Shown in pieces: positions 51,453 through 64,000 of a stretch of DNA of 64,000 bases (the stretch's first letter is position 1; the number at the start of each line of letters is the position of its first letter). Location: NCBI GenBank assembly GCA_031769625.1, contig JAUIMM010002007.1, positions 62,001-126,000 of the forward strand, read 5' to 3'. Source of the stretch: Taudactylus pleione. Lineage: Eukaryota > Chordata > Amphibia > Anura > Myobatrachidae. Below the pieces are notes generated by a model. The model worked only from the letters and a program-made list of their open reading frames with translations, ran no database searches and was not told where the DNA came from. Position numbers and translations under genes: made by a program.

Positions 51453-53215
51453 AAATGGTATGCTACAGAGACAGAAGTTGATTTTGGTGCTTAAATTTGA
51501 CACTGAACCCTCCAGAAAGAAATTTACCCGTATGAAAAATTCTGTAAGCCCCAGACCTTAAAAATCGGGCAAAAAATTTTTTCTTCAAAAATCCCCAAAT
51601 TCTGCTGAAAACTTTTAGAAAACCTTAAAAAAAGATTTGCTGCGGTGACAGAAGTTGATTTTGGTGCTTAATTTTGACACAGAACCCTCCAGAAAGAAAT
51701 TTACCCATATGAAAAATTCTGTAAGCTCCGGACTTTAAAAATCGGCCAAAATTTTTTTTCTTCAAAAATCCCCAAATTCTGCTTAAAACTTTCAGTAAAC
51801 CTTAAAAAAGATTTGCTGCGGTGACAGAAGTTGATTTTGGTGCTTTATTTTGACACAGAACCCTCCAGAAAGATATTTACCCGTATGAAAAATTCTGTAA
51901 GCCCAGGACCTTAAAAATCGGACAAAAATTTTTCTCTTCAAAAATCCCCAAATTCTGCTTAAAACTTTCAGTAAACCTTAAAAAAGATTTGATACGGTGA
52001 CAGAAGTTGATTTTGGTGCTTAATTTTGACACAGAACCCTCCAGAAAGATATTTACCCGTATGAAAAATTCTGTAAGCTCCGGACCTTAAAAATCGGCCA
52101 AAAAATTTTTTCTTCAAAAATCCCCAAATTCTGCTGAAAACTTTCAATAAACCTTAAAAAAGATTTGCTGCAGTGACAAAAGTTGATTTTGGTGCTTAAT
52201 TTTGACACAGAACCCTCCAGAAAGATATTTACCCGTATGAAAAATTTTGTAAGCCCCGGACCTTAAAAATCGGCCATAATTTTTTTTCTTGAAAAATCCC
52301 CAAATTCTGCTTAAAACTTTCAGTAAACCTTAAAAAAGATTTGCAGCGGTGACAGAAGTTGATTTTGGTGCTTAATTTTGACACAGAACCCTCCAGAAAG
52401 ATATTTACCCGTATGAAAAATTCTGTAAGCTCCGGACCTTAAAAATCGGGCAAAAATTTTTTTCTTCAAAAATCCCCAAATTCTGCTGAAAACTTTCAAT
52501 AAACCTTAAAAAAGATTTGGTGCGGTGACAGAAGTTGATTTTGGTGCTTAATTTTGACACTGAACTCTCAAGAAAGAATTTACCCGTATGAAAAATTCTG
52601 TAAGCCCAGGACCTTAAAAATCGGCCAAAATTTTTTTTCTTCAAAAATCCCCAAATTCTGCTTAAAACTTTCAGTAAACCTTAAAAAAGATTTGCTGCGG
52701 TGACAGAAGTTGATTTTGGTGCTTAATTTTGACACAGAACCCTCCAGAAAGATATTTACCCATATGAAAAATTCTGTAAGCCCCAGACCTTAAAAATCAG
52801 GCAAAAATTTTTTTCTTCAAAAATCCCCAAATTCTGCTTAAAACTTTCAGTAAACATTAAAAAAGATTTGATGCGGTGACAAAAGTTGATTTTGGTGCTT
52901 TATTTTGACACAGAACCCTCCAGAAAGATATTTACCCATATGAAAAATTCTGTAAGCTCCGGACCTTAAAAATCGGTCAAAATTTTTTTTCTTCAAAAAT
53001 CCCCAAATTCTCCTTTAAATTTTCAGTAAACCTTAAAAAAGATTTGCTGCGGTGACAGAAGTTGATTTTGGTGCTTTATATTGACACAGAACCCTCCAGA
53101 AAGATATTTACCCATATGAAAAATTTTGTAAGCCCAGGACCTTAAAAATCGGCCAAAATTTTTTTTCTTCAAAAATCCCCAAATTCTGCTTAAAACTTTC
53201 AGAAAACCTTAAAAA

Positions 53216-55150
53216 AGATTTGCTGCGGTGACAGAAGTTGATTTTGGTGGTTAATTTTGACACAGAACCCTCCAGAAAGATATTTACCCGTATGAAAAAT
53301 TCTGTAAGCCCCGGACCTTAAAAATCGGCCAAAAATTTTTTTCTTCAAAAATCCCCAAATTCTGCTTAAAACTTTCAGTAAACCTTAAAAAAGATTTGGT
53401 GCGGTGACAGAAGTTGATTTTGGTGCTTAATTTTGACACAGAACTCTCAAGAAAGAATTTACCCGTATGAAAAATTCTGTAAGCCCCGGACCTTAAAAAT
53501 CGGGCAAAAATTTTTTTCTTCAAAAATCCCCAAATTCTGCTTAAAACTTTCAGTAAACCTTAAAAAAGATTTGGTGCGGTGACAGAAGTTGATTTTGGTG
53601 CTTAATTTTGACACAGACCTCTCAAGAAAGAATTTACCCGTATGAAAAATTCTGTAAGCCCCAGACCTTAAAAATCGGCCAAAAATTTTTTTCTTCAAAA
53701 ATCCCCAAATTCTGCTTAAAACTTTCAGTAAACCTTAAAAAAGATTTGCTGCGGTGACAGAAGTTGATTTTGGTGCTTAATTCTGACACAGAACCCTCCA
53801 GAAAGATATTTACCCTTATGAAAAATTCTGTAAGCCCCGCCCCTTAAAAATCGGCCAAAAATTTTTTTCTTCAAAAATCCCCAAATTCTGCTTAAAACTT
53901 TCAGTAAACTTTACAAAAGATTTGCTGCGGTGACAAAAGTTGATTTTGGTGCTTAATTTTGACACTGAACCCTCCAGAAAGATATTTACCAGTATGAAAA
54001 AATCTGTAAGCCCCGGACCTTAAAAATCGGCCAAAAATCTTTTTCTTCAAAAATCCCCAAATTCTGCTTAAAACTTTCAGTAAACCTTAAAAAAGATTTG
54101 GTGCGGTGACAGAAGTTGATTTTGGTGCTTAATTTTGACACAGAACTCTCAAGAAAGAATTTACCCGTATGAAAAATTCTGTAAGCCCCGGACCTTAAAA
54201 ATCGGCCAAAAATTTTTTTCTTCAAAAATCCCCAAATTCTGCTTAAAACTTTCAGTAAACCTTAAAAAAGATTTGGTGCGGTGACAGAAGTTGATTTTGG
54301 TGCTTAATTTTGACACAGAACTCTCAAGAAAGAATTTACCCGTATGAAAAATTCTGTAAGCCCCGGACCTTAAAAATCGGGCAAAAAATTTTTTTTTCTT
54401 CAAAAATCCCCAAATTCTGCTGAAAACTTTTAGTAAACCTTAAAAAAGATTTGCTGCGGTGACAGAAGTTGATTTTGGTGCTTAATTCTGACACAGAACC
54501 CTCCAGAAAGATATTTACCCTTATGAAAAATTCTGTAAGCCCCGCCCCTTAAAAATCGGCCAAAAATTTTTTTCTTCAAAAATCCCCAAATTCTGCTTAA
54601 AACTTTCAGTAAACTTTACAAAAGATTTGCTGCGGTGACAAAAGTTGATTTTGGTGCTTAATTTTGACACTGAACCCTCCAGAAAGATATTTACCAGTAT
54701 GAAAAAATCTGTAAGCCCCGGACCTTAAAAATCGGCCAAAAATCTTTTTCTTCAAAAATCCCCAAATTCTGCTTAAAACTTTCAGTAAACCTTAAAAAAG
54801 ATTTGGTGCGGTGACAGAAGTTGATTTTGGTGCTTAATTTTGACACAGAACTCTCAAGAAAGAATTTACCCGTATGAAAAATTCTGTAAGCCCCGGACCT
54901 TAAAAATCGGCCAAAAATTTTTTTCTTCAAAAATCCCCAAATTCTGCTTAAAACTTTCAGTAAACCTTAAAAAAGATTTGGTGCGGTGACAGAAGTTGAT
55001 TTTGGTGCTTAATTTTGACACAGAACTCTCAAGAAAGAATTTACCCGTATGAAAAATTCTGTAAGCCCCGGACCTTAAAAATCGGCCAAAAATTTTTTTC
55101 TTCAAAAATCACCAAATTCTGCTTAAAACTTTCAGTAAACCTTAAAAAAG
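53216..55150. repeat. Four-monomer higher-order repeat, period about 703 bp
   Basis: Matching monomers recur at 702 and then 705 bp (for example the blocks starting at 53284, 53986 and 54691, and at 53459, 54161 and 54866). The 3-bp length increase in one unit comes from a longer A/T run near 54380. Boundaries are approximate. Confidence 0.72.
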
Positions 55151-56205
55151 ATTTGCTGCGTTGACAGAAGTTGATTTTGGTGCTTAATTCTGACACAGAA
55201 CCCTCCAGAAAGATATTTACCCGTATGAAAAATTCTGTAAGCCCCGCCCCTTAAAAATTGGCCAAAAATTTTTTCCTTCAAAAATCCCCAAATTCTGCTT
55301 AAAACTTTCAGTAAATCTTAAAAAAGATTTGGTGCGGTGACAAAAGTTGATTTTGGTGCTTAATTTTGACACTGAACCCTCCAGAAAGATATTTACCAGT
55401 ATGAAAAAATCTGTAAGCCCCGGATCTTAAAAATCGGCCAAAAATCTATTTCTTCAAAAATCCCCAAATTCTGCTTAAAACTTTCAGTAAACCTTAAAAA
55501 AGATTTGGTGCGGTGACAGAAGTTGATTTTGGTGCTTAATTTTGACACAGAACCCTCCAGAAAGATATTTACCCGTATGAAAAATTCTGTAAGCCCCGGA
55601 CCTTAAAAATCGGGCAAAAATTTTTTTTTCTTCAAAAATCCCCAAATTCTGCTGAAAACTTTTAGAAAACCTTAAAAAAGATTTGCTGCGGTGACAGAAG
55701 TTGATTTTGGTGCTTAATTTTGACACAGAACCCTCCAGAAAGAAATTTACCCGTATGAAAAATTCGGTAAGCCCCGGACCTTAAAAATCGGCCAAAAATT
55801 TTTCTCTTCAAAAATCTCAAATTCTGCTTAAAACTTTCAGTAAACCTTAAAAAAGATTTGCTGCGGTGACAGAAGTTGATTTTGGTGCTTAATTTTGACA
55901 CAGAACCCTCCAGAAAGATATTTACCCGTATGAAAAATTCTGTAAGCTCCGGACCTTAAAAATCGGCCCAAAATTTTTTTCTTCAAAAATCCCCAAATTC
56001 TGCTTAAAACTTTCAGTAAACCTTAAAAAAGATTTGCTGCGGTGACAGAAGTTGATTTTGGTGCTTATTTTTGACACAGAACCCTCCAGAAAGATATTTA
56101 CCCATATGAAAAATTCTGTAAGCCCCGGACCTTAAAAATCGGGCAAAAATTTTTTTCTTCAAAAATCCCCAAATTCTGCTTAAAACTTTCAGTAAACATT
56201 AAAAA

Positions 56206-58310
56206 AGATTTGATGCGGTGACAAAAGTTGATTTTGGTGCTTTATTTTGACACAGAACCCTCCAGAAAGATATTTACCCATATGAAAAATTCTGTAAGCT
56301 CTGGTCCTTAAAAATCGGCCAAAATTTTTTTTCTTCAAAAATCCCCAAATTCTCCTTAAAACTTTCAGTAAACCTTAAAAAAGATTTGCTGCGGTGACAG
56401 AAGTTGATTTTGGTGCTTTATTTTGACACAGAACCCTCCAGAAAGATATTTACCCATATGAAAAATTCTGTAAGCCCCGGACCTTAAAAATCGGCCAAAA
56501 TTTTTTTCTTCAAAAATCCCCAAATTCTGCTGAAAACTTTCAGAAAACCTTAAAAAAGATTTGCTGCGGTGACAGAAGTTGATTTTGGTGCTTAATTTTG
56601 ACATAGAACCATCCAGAAAGATATTTACCCATATGAAAAATTCTGTAAGCCCTGGACCTTAAAAATCGGCCAAAATTATTTTCTTCAAAAATCCCCAAAT
56701 TCTGCTTAAAACTTTCAGTAAACCTTAAAAAAGATTTGCTGCGGTGACAGAAGTTGATTTTGGTGCTTAATTTTGACACAGAACCCTCCAGAAAGATATT
56801 TACCCATATGAAAAATTCTGTAAGCTCCGGACCTTAAAAATCGGCCCAAAATTTTTTTCTTCAAAAATCCCCAAATTCTGCTTAAAACTTTCAGAAAACC
56901 TTAAAAAAGATTTGGTGCGGTGACAGAAGTTGATTTTGGTGCTTAATTTTGACACAGAACTCTCAAGAAAGAATTTACCCGTATGAAAAATTCTGTAAGC
57001 CCCGGACCTTAAAAATCGGCCAAAAAATTTTTTCTTCAAAAATCCCCAAATTCTGCTAAAAACTTTCAGTAAACCTTAAAAAAGATTTGGTGCGGTGACA
57101 GAAGTTGATTTTGGTGCTTAATTTTGACACAGAACTCTCAAGAAAGAATTTACCCATATGAAAAATTCTGTAAGCCCCGGACCTTAAAAATCGGCCAAAA
57201 TTTTTTTTCTTCAAAAATCACCAAATTCTGCTTAAAACTTTCAGTAAACATTAAAAAAGATTTGATGCGGTGACAAAAGTTGATTTTGGTGCTTTATTTT
57301 GACACAGAACCCTCCAGAAAGATATTTACCCATATGAAAAATTCTGTAAGCTCTGGTCCTTAAAAATCGGCCAAAATTTTTTTTCTTCAAAAATCCCCAA
57401 ATTCTCCTTAAAACTTTCAGTAAACCTTAAAAAAGATTTGCTGCGGTGACAGAAGTTGATTTTGGTGCTTTATTTTGACACAGAACCCTCCAGAAAGATA
57501 TTTACCCATATGAAAAATTCTGTAAGCCCCGGACCTTAAAAATCGGCCAAAATTTTTTTCTTCAAAAATCCCCAAATTCTGCTGAAAACTTTCAGAAAAC
57601 CTTAAAAAAGATTTGCTGCGGTGACAGAAGTTGATTTTGGTGCTTAATTTTGACATAGAACCATCCAGAAAGATATTTACCCATATGAAAAATTCTGTAA
57701 GCCCTGGACCTTAAAAATCGGCCAAAATTATTTTCTTCAAAAATCCCCAAATTCTGCTTAAAACTTTCAGTAAACCTTAAAAAAGATTTGCTGCGGTGAC
57801 AGAAGTTGATTTTGGTGCTTAATTTTGACACAGAACCCTCCAGAAAGATATTTACCCGTATGAAAAATTCTGTAAGCTCCGGACCTTAAAAATCGGCCCA
57901 AAATTTTTTTCTTCAAAAATCCCCAAATTCTGCTTAAAACTTTCAGTAAACCTTAAAAAAGATTTGGTGCGGTGACAGAAGTTGATTTTGGTGCTTAATT
58001 TTGACACAGAACTCTCAAGAAAGAATTTACCCGTATGAAAAATTCTGTAAGCCCCGGACCTTAAAAATCGGCCAAAAAATTTTTTTCTTCAAAAATCCCC
58101 AAATTCTGCTTAAAACTTTCAGTAAACCTTAAAAAAGATTTGGTGCGGTGACAGAAGTTGATTTTGGTGCTTAATTTTGACACAGAACTCTCAAGAAAGA
58201 ATTTACCCATATGAAAAATTCTGTAAGCCCCGGACCTTAAAAATCGGCCAAAAATTTTTTTCTTCAAAAATCACCAAATTCTGCTTAAAACTTTCAGTAA
58301 ACCTTAAAAA
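56206..58310. repeat. Six-monomer higher-order repeat, period 1052 bp, two units
   Basis: The unit begins with GATTTGATGCGGTGACAAAAG at 56206 and recurs at 57258. Matching variant monomers (GTGCTTTATTTTG, CATAGAACCATCC, CAAAATTATTTTC) keep the same order at 1052-bp spacing. Part of the unit appears again near 59540-60120. Confidence 0.72.
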
Positions 58311-61300
58311 AGATTTGCTGCGTTGACAGAAGTTGATTTTGGTGCTTAATTCTGACACAGAACCCTCCAGAAAGATATTTACCCGTATGAAAAATTCTGT
58401 AAGCCCCGCCCCTTAAAAATTGGCCAAAAATTTTTTCCTTCAAAAATCCCCAAATTCTGCTTAAAACTTTCAGTAAACCTTAAAAAAGATTTGCTGCGGT
58501 GACAAAAGTTGATTTTGGTGCTTAATTTTGACACTGAACCCTCCAGAAAGATATTTACCAGTATGAAAAAATCTGTAAGCCCCGGATCTTAAAAATCGGC
58601 CAAAAATCTTTTTCTTCAAAAATCCCCAAATTCTGCTTAAAACTTTCAGTAAACCTTAAAAAAGATTTGGTGCGGTGACAGAAGTTGATTTTGGTGCTTA
58701 ATTTTGACACAGAACCCTCCAGAAAGATATTTACCCGTATGAAAAATTCTGTAAGCCCCGGACCTTAAAAATCGGCCAAAAATTTTTTTCTTCAAAAATC
58801 CCCAAATTCTGCTTAAAACTTTCAGTAAACCTTAAAAAAGATTTGCTGCGGTGACAGAAGTTGATTTTGGTGCTTAATTTTGACACAGAACCCTCCAGAA
58901 AGATATTTACCCGTATGAAAAATTCTGTAAGCCCCGGACCTTAAAAATCGGCCAAAAATTTTTTTCTTCAAAAATCCCCAAATTCTGCTGAAAACTTTTA
59001 GAAAACCTTAAAAAAGATTTGCTGCGGTGACAGAAGTTGATTTTGGTGCTTAATTTTGACACAGAACCCTCCAGAAAGAAATTTACCCGTATGAAAAATT
59101 CGGTAAGCCCCAGACCTTAAAAATCGGCCAAAAATTTTTCTCTTCAAAAATCCCCAAATTCTGCTTAAAACTTTCAGTAAACCTTAAAAAAGATTTGCTG
59201 CGGTGACAGAAGTTGATTTTGGTGCTTAATTTTGACACAGAACCCTCCAGAAAGATATTTACCCGTATGAAAAATTCTGTAAGCTCCGGACCTTAAAAAT
59301 CGGCCAAAAATTTTTTTCTTCAAAAATCCCCAAATTCTGCTTAAAACTTTCAGTAAACCTTAAAAAAGATTTGCTGCGGTGACAGAAGTTGATTTTGGTG
59401 CTTAATTTTGACACAGAACCCTCCAGAAAGATATTTACCCATATGAAAAATTCTGTAAGCCCCAGACCTTAAAAATCGGGCAAAAATTTTTTTCTTCAAA
59501 AATCCCCAAATTCTGCTTAAAACTTTCAGTAAACATTAAAAAAGATTTGATGCGGTGACAAAAGTTGATTTTGGTGCTTTATTTTGACACAGAACCCTCC
59601 AGAAAGATATTTACCCATATGAAAAATTCTGTAAGCTCTGGTCCTTAAAAATCGGCCAAAATTTTTTTTCTTCAAAAATCCCCAAATTCTCCTTAAAACT
59701 TTCAGTAAACCTTAAAAAAGATTTGCTGCGGTGACAGAAGTTGATTTTGGTGCTTTATTTTGACACAGAACCCTCCAGAAAGATATTTACCCATATGAAA
59801 AATTCTGTAAGCCCCGGACCTTAAAAATCGGCCAAAATTTTTTTCTTCAAAAATCCCCAAATTCTGCTGAAAAATTTCAGAAAACCTTAAAAAAGATTTG
59901 CTGCGGTGACAGAAGTTGATTTTGGTGCTTAATTTTGACATAGAACCATCCAGAAAGATATTTACCCATATGAAAAATTCTGTAAGCCCTGGACCTTAAA
60001 AATCGGCCAAAATTATTTTCTTCCAAAATCCCCAAATTCTGCTTAAAACTTTCAGTAAACCTTAAAAAAGATTTGCTGCGGTGACAGAAGTTGATTTTGG
60101 TGCTTAATTTTGACACAGAACCCTCCAGAAAGATATTTACCCGTATGAAAAATTCTGTAAGCTCCGGACCTTAAAAATCGGCCAAAAATTTTTTTCTTCA
60201 AAAATCCCCAAATTCTGCTGAAAACTTTCAATAAACCTTAAAAAAGATTTGGTGCGGTGACAGAAGTTGATTTTGGTGCTTAATTTTGACACTGAACTCT
60301 CAAGAAAGAATTTACCCGTATGAAAAATTCTGTAAAGCCCTGAACCTTAAAAATCAGCCAAAAAATGTTTTCTTCAAAAATCCCCAAATTCTGCTTAAAA
60401 CTTTCAGTAAACCTTAAATAAGATTTGCTGCGGTGACAAAAGTTGATTTTGGTGCTTAATTTTGACACAGAACCCTCCAGAAAGATATTTACCCGTATGA
60501 AAAATTTTGTAAGCCCAGGACCTTAAAAATCGGCCAAAATTTTTTTTCTTCAAAAATCCCCAAATTCTGCTTAAAACTTTCAGTAAACCTTAAAAAAGAT
60601 TTGCTGCGGTGACAGAAGTTGATTTTGGTGCTTAATTTTGACACAGAACCCTCCAGAAAGATATTTACCCGTATGAAAAATTCTGTAAGCCCCGGACCTT
60701 AAAAATTGGCCAAAAATGGTTTTCTTCAAATATCCCCAAATTCTGCTTAAAACTTTCAGTAAACTTTAAAAAAGATTTGCTGCAGTGACAAAAGTTGATT
60801 TTGGTGCTTAATTTTGACACTGAACCCTCCAGAAAGATATTTATCAGTATGAAAAAATCTGTAAGCCCCGGACCTTAAAAATCGGCCAAAAATCTTTTTC
60901 TTCAAAAATCCCCAATTTCTGCTTAAAACTTTCAGTAAACCTTAAAAAAGATTTGGTGCGGTGACAGAAGTTGATTTTGGTGCTTAATTTTGACACAGAA
61001 CTCTCAAGAAAGAATTTACCCATATGAAAAATTCTGTAAGCCCCGGACCTTAAAAATCGGCCAAAAATTTTTTTCTTCAAAAATCCCCAAATTCTGCTTA
61101 AAACTTTCAGTAAACCTTAAAAAAGATTTGCTGCGGTGACAAAAGTTGATTTTGGTGCTTAATTTTGACACTGAACCCTCCAGAAAGATATTTACCAGTA
61201 TGAAAAAATCTGTAAGCCCCGGACCTTAAAAATCGGCCAAAAATCTTTTTCTTCAAAAATCCCCAAATTCTGCTTAAAACTTTCAGTAAACCTTAAAAAA

Positions 61301-62529
61301 GATTTGGTGCGGTGACAGAAGTTGATTTTGGTGCTTAATTTTGACACAGAACTCTCAAGAAAGAATTTACCCGTATGAAAAATTCTGTAAGCCCCGCCCC
61401 TTAAAAATCAGCCAAAAATTTTTTTCTTCAAAAATCCCCAAATTATGCTTAAAACTTTCAGTAAACCTTAAAAAAGATTTGCTGCGGTGACAAAAGTTGA
61501 TTTTGGTGCTTAATTTTGACACTGAACCCTCCAGAAAGATATTTACCAGTATGAAAAAATCTGTAAGCCCCGGACCTTAAAAATCGGCCAAAAATTTTTT
61601 TCTTCAAAAATCCCCAAATTCTGCTTAAAACTTTCAGTAAACCTTAAAAAAGATTTGGTGCGGTGACAGAAGTTGATTTTGGTGCTTAATTTTGACACAG
61701 AACTCTCAAGAAAGAATTTACCCTTATGAAAAATTCTGTAAGCCCCGGACCTTAAAAATCGGCCAAAAATTTTTTTCTTCAAAAATCCCCAAATTCTGCT
61801 TAAAAATTTCAGTAAACCTTAAAAAAGATTTGCTGCGGTGACAGAAGTTGATTTTGGTGCTTAATTCTGACACAGAACCCTCCAGAAAGATATTTACCCA
61901 TATGAAATATTCTGTAAGCCCCAGACCTTAAAAATCGACCAAAAATTTTTTTCTTCAAAAATCCCCAAATTCTGCTTAAAACTTTCAGTAAACCTTAAAA
62001 AAGATTTGCTGCCATGACAGAAGTTGATTTTGGTGCTTAATTTTGACACAGAACCCTCCAGAAAGATATTTACCCATATGAAAAATTCTGTAAGCCCCAG
62101 ACCTTAAAAATCGGCCAAAAAATTTTTTCTTCAAAAATCCCCAAATTCTGCTTAAAACTTTCAGTAAACCTTAAAAAAGATTTGCTGCCATGACAGAAGT
62201 GGATTTTGGTGCTTAATTTTGACACAGAACCCTCCAGAAAGATATTTACCCGTATGAAAAATTCTGTAAGCCCCGGACCTTAAAAATCGGGCAAAAATTT
62301 TTTTCTTAAAAAATCCCCAAAATCTGCTTAAAACTTTCAGTAAACATTAAAAAAGATTTGATGCGGTGACAAAAGTTGATTTTGGTGCTTTATTTTGACA
62401 CAGAACCCTCCAGAAAGATATTTACCCATATGAAAAATTCTGTAAGCTCCGGACCTTAAAAATCGGCCAAAATTTTTTTCTTCAAAAATCCCCAAATTCT
62501 CATTAAAACTTTCAGTAAACCTTAAAAAA

Positions 62530-62597
62530 GATCGGCCAAAATTTTTTCTTCAAAAATCCCCAAATTCTGCTGAAAACTTTTAGAAAACCTTAAAAAA
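62530..62597. repeat. Truncated satellite monomer (about 68 bp)
   Basis: After CTTAAAAAAGAT the sequence jumps directly to CGGCCAAAATTTTTTC, losing about 107 bp of the monomer (from TTGCTGCGG to just before CGGCC). The deleted ends share an AAAAA-rich context. It is the only grossly truncated monomer I noticed in about 29 kb of satellite. Confidence 0.85.
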
Positions 62598-64000
62598 GAT
62601 TTGCTGCGGTGACAGAAGTTGATTTTGGTGCTTAATTTTGACACAGAACCCTCCAGAAAGAAATTTACCCATATGAAAAATTCTGTAAGCTCCGGACTTT
62701 AAAAATCGGCCAAAATATTTTTTCTTCAAAAATCCCCAAATTCTCCTTAAAACTTTCAGTAAACTTTAAAAAAGATTTGCTGCGGTGACAGAAGTTGATT
62801 TTGGTGCTTAATTTTGACACAGAACCCTCCAGAAAGATATTTACCCGTATGAAAAATTCTGTAAGCCCCGGACCTTAAAAATCGGCCAAAAATTTTTTTC
62901 TTCAAAAATCCCCAAATTCTGCTGAAAACTTTCAGAAAACCTTAAAAAAGATTTGCTGCGGTGACAGAAGTTGATTTTGGTGCTTAATTTTGACACAGAA
63001 CCCTCCAGAAAGAAATTTACCCATATGAAAAATTCTGTAAGCTCCGGACTTTAAAAATGTGCCAAAAATTTTTTTCTTCAAAAATCCCCAAATTCTCCTT
63101 AAAACTTTCAGTAAACTTTAAAAAAGATTTGCTGCGGTGACAGAAGTTGATTTTGGTGCTTTATTTTGACACAGAACCCTCCAGAAAGATATTTACCCGT
63201 ATGAAAAATTCTGTAAGCCCCGGACCTTAAAAATCGGCCAAAAATTTTTTTCTTCAAAAATCCCCAAATTCTGCTGAAAACTTTCAGAAAACCTTAAAAA
63301 AGATTTGCTGCGGTGACAGAAGTTGATTTTGGTGCTTAATTTTGACATAGAACCATCCAGAAAGATATTTACCCATATGAAAAATTCTGTAAACCCTGGA
63401 CCTTAAAAATCGGACAAAAATTTTTCTCTTCAAAAATCCCCAAATTCTGCTTAAAACTTTCAGTAAACCTTAAAAAAGATTTGATACGGTGACAGAAGTT
63501 GATTTTGGTGCTTAATTTTGACACAGAACCCTCCAGAAAGATATTTACCCGTATGAAAAATTCTGTAAGCTCCGGACCTTAAAAATCGGCCAAAAATTTT
63601 TTTCTTCAAAAATCCCCAAATTCTGCTGAAAACTTTCAATAAACCTTAAAAAAGATTTGGTGCGGTGACAGAAGTTGATTTTGGTGCTTAATTTTGACAC
63701 TGAACTCTCAAGAAAGAATTTACCCGTATGAAAAATTCTGTAAGCCCTGGACCTTAAAAATCAGCCTAAAAATGTTTTCTTCAAAAATCCCCAAATTCTG
63801 CTTAAAACTTTCAGTAAACCTTAAATAAGATTTGCTGCAGTGACAAAAGTTGATTTTGGTGCTTAATTTTGACACAGAACCCTCCAGAAAGATATTTACC
63901 CGTGTAAAAATTTTGTAAGCCCCGGACCTTAAAAATCGGCCAAAATTTTTTTTCTTGAAAAATCCCCAAATTCTGCTTAAAACTTTCAGTAAACCTTAAA

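Larger units (their letters stand above)
51453..64000. repeat. Satellite array A5, more than 71 monomers, continues past window
   Basis: 12.5 kb of uninterrupted satellite with no LINE insertion, the longest array in the window. It contains several higher-order arrangements (a 4-monomer period of about 703 bp, a 6-monomer period of 1052 bp, and dimers) and one truncated monomer at 62530-62597. All short open frames are repeat by-products. No other gene or RNA is seen. Confidence 0.96.

Noticed and set aside
53284..53523. Recurring minus-strand frames of about 79 codons in the satellite
   Set aside because: They recur because the monomer recurs, cross monomer boundaries in shifting frames and vary with each indel. 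No start context or conserved domain is seen.
51453..64000. CENP-B box in the monomer, as proof of a centromere
   Set aside because: I found no match to the CENP-B box pattern in the monomer. A monomer length near 171-176 bp is not evidence by itself.

Overview
The window comes from a eukaryotic, most likely vertebrate and probably amphibian, genome. It contains no host protein gene, tRNA, rRNA or CRISPR. It holds two interleaved components: an AT-rich tandem satellite with a monomer of about 175.6 bp, and five near-identical copies of one non-LTR retrotransposon (LINE), all on the minus strand and all inserted at the same position in the monomer. The amphibian assignment rests on the ORF1 protein (a gag-like domain with three CCHC knuckles) and an ORF2 of Tx1 type. 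These resemble Xenopus Tx1L and the many 'ZCCHC3-like' ORFs of amphibian genomes. That is recognition from memory, not a search.

Layout (element copies E1-E5, satellite arrays A1-A5): E1 1-5887 (3' part cut by the window edge), A1 5888-10654, E2 10655-17781, A2 17782-23955, E3 23956-31120, A3 31121-33955, E4 33956-41070, A4 41071-44255, E5 44256-51452, A5 51453-64000. Each complete element is 7.1-7.2 kb. In sense (minus) orientation it has a 152-nt 5' UTR, ORF1 (1003-1024 aa), a 66-nt spacer, ORF2 (1125 aa: APE endonuclease, reverse transcriptase, C-terminal CCHC) and a 3' UTR of about 0.5 kb. The 3' UTR ends in AATAAA plus 8 nt, with no poly(A) tail. All four complete ORF2 copies and all five ORF1 copies are open, so this is a young and potentially active family.

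The satellite flank ending in GACAGAA lies left of the element 3' end in all four visible cases. A copy of about 23-24 bp of the same monomer segment follows the 5' end, so these are target-site duplications. The four bounded arrays measure 27, 35, 16 and 18 monomers plus 24 bp, so the insertion phase is exact. The elements fall into two backbone groups, E2/E4 and E1/E3/E5. A divergent block of about 1.58 kb in ORF1 is shared only by E3 and E5 and cuts across that grouping, which indicates recombination or conversion with a second lineage. E1 and E5 share a different 5' junction sequence. Paralogous arrays keep the same monomer order, so 'empty' versions of occupied sites can be located inside the window. 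The overall picture is a site-specific Tx1-type LINE living in a satellite, with LINE plus satellite reshuffled together by unequal exchange.
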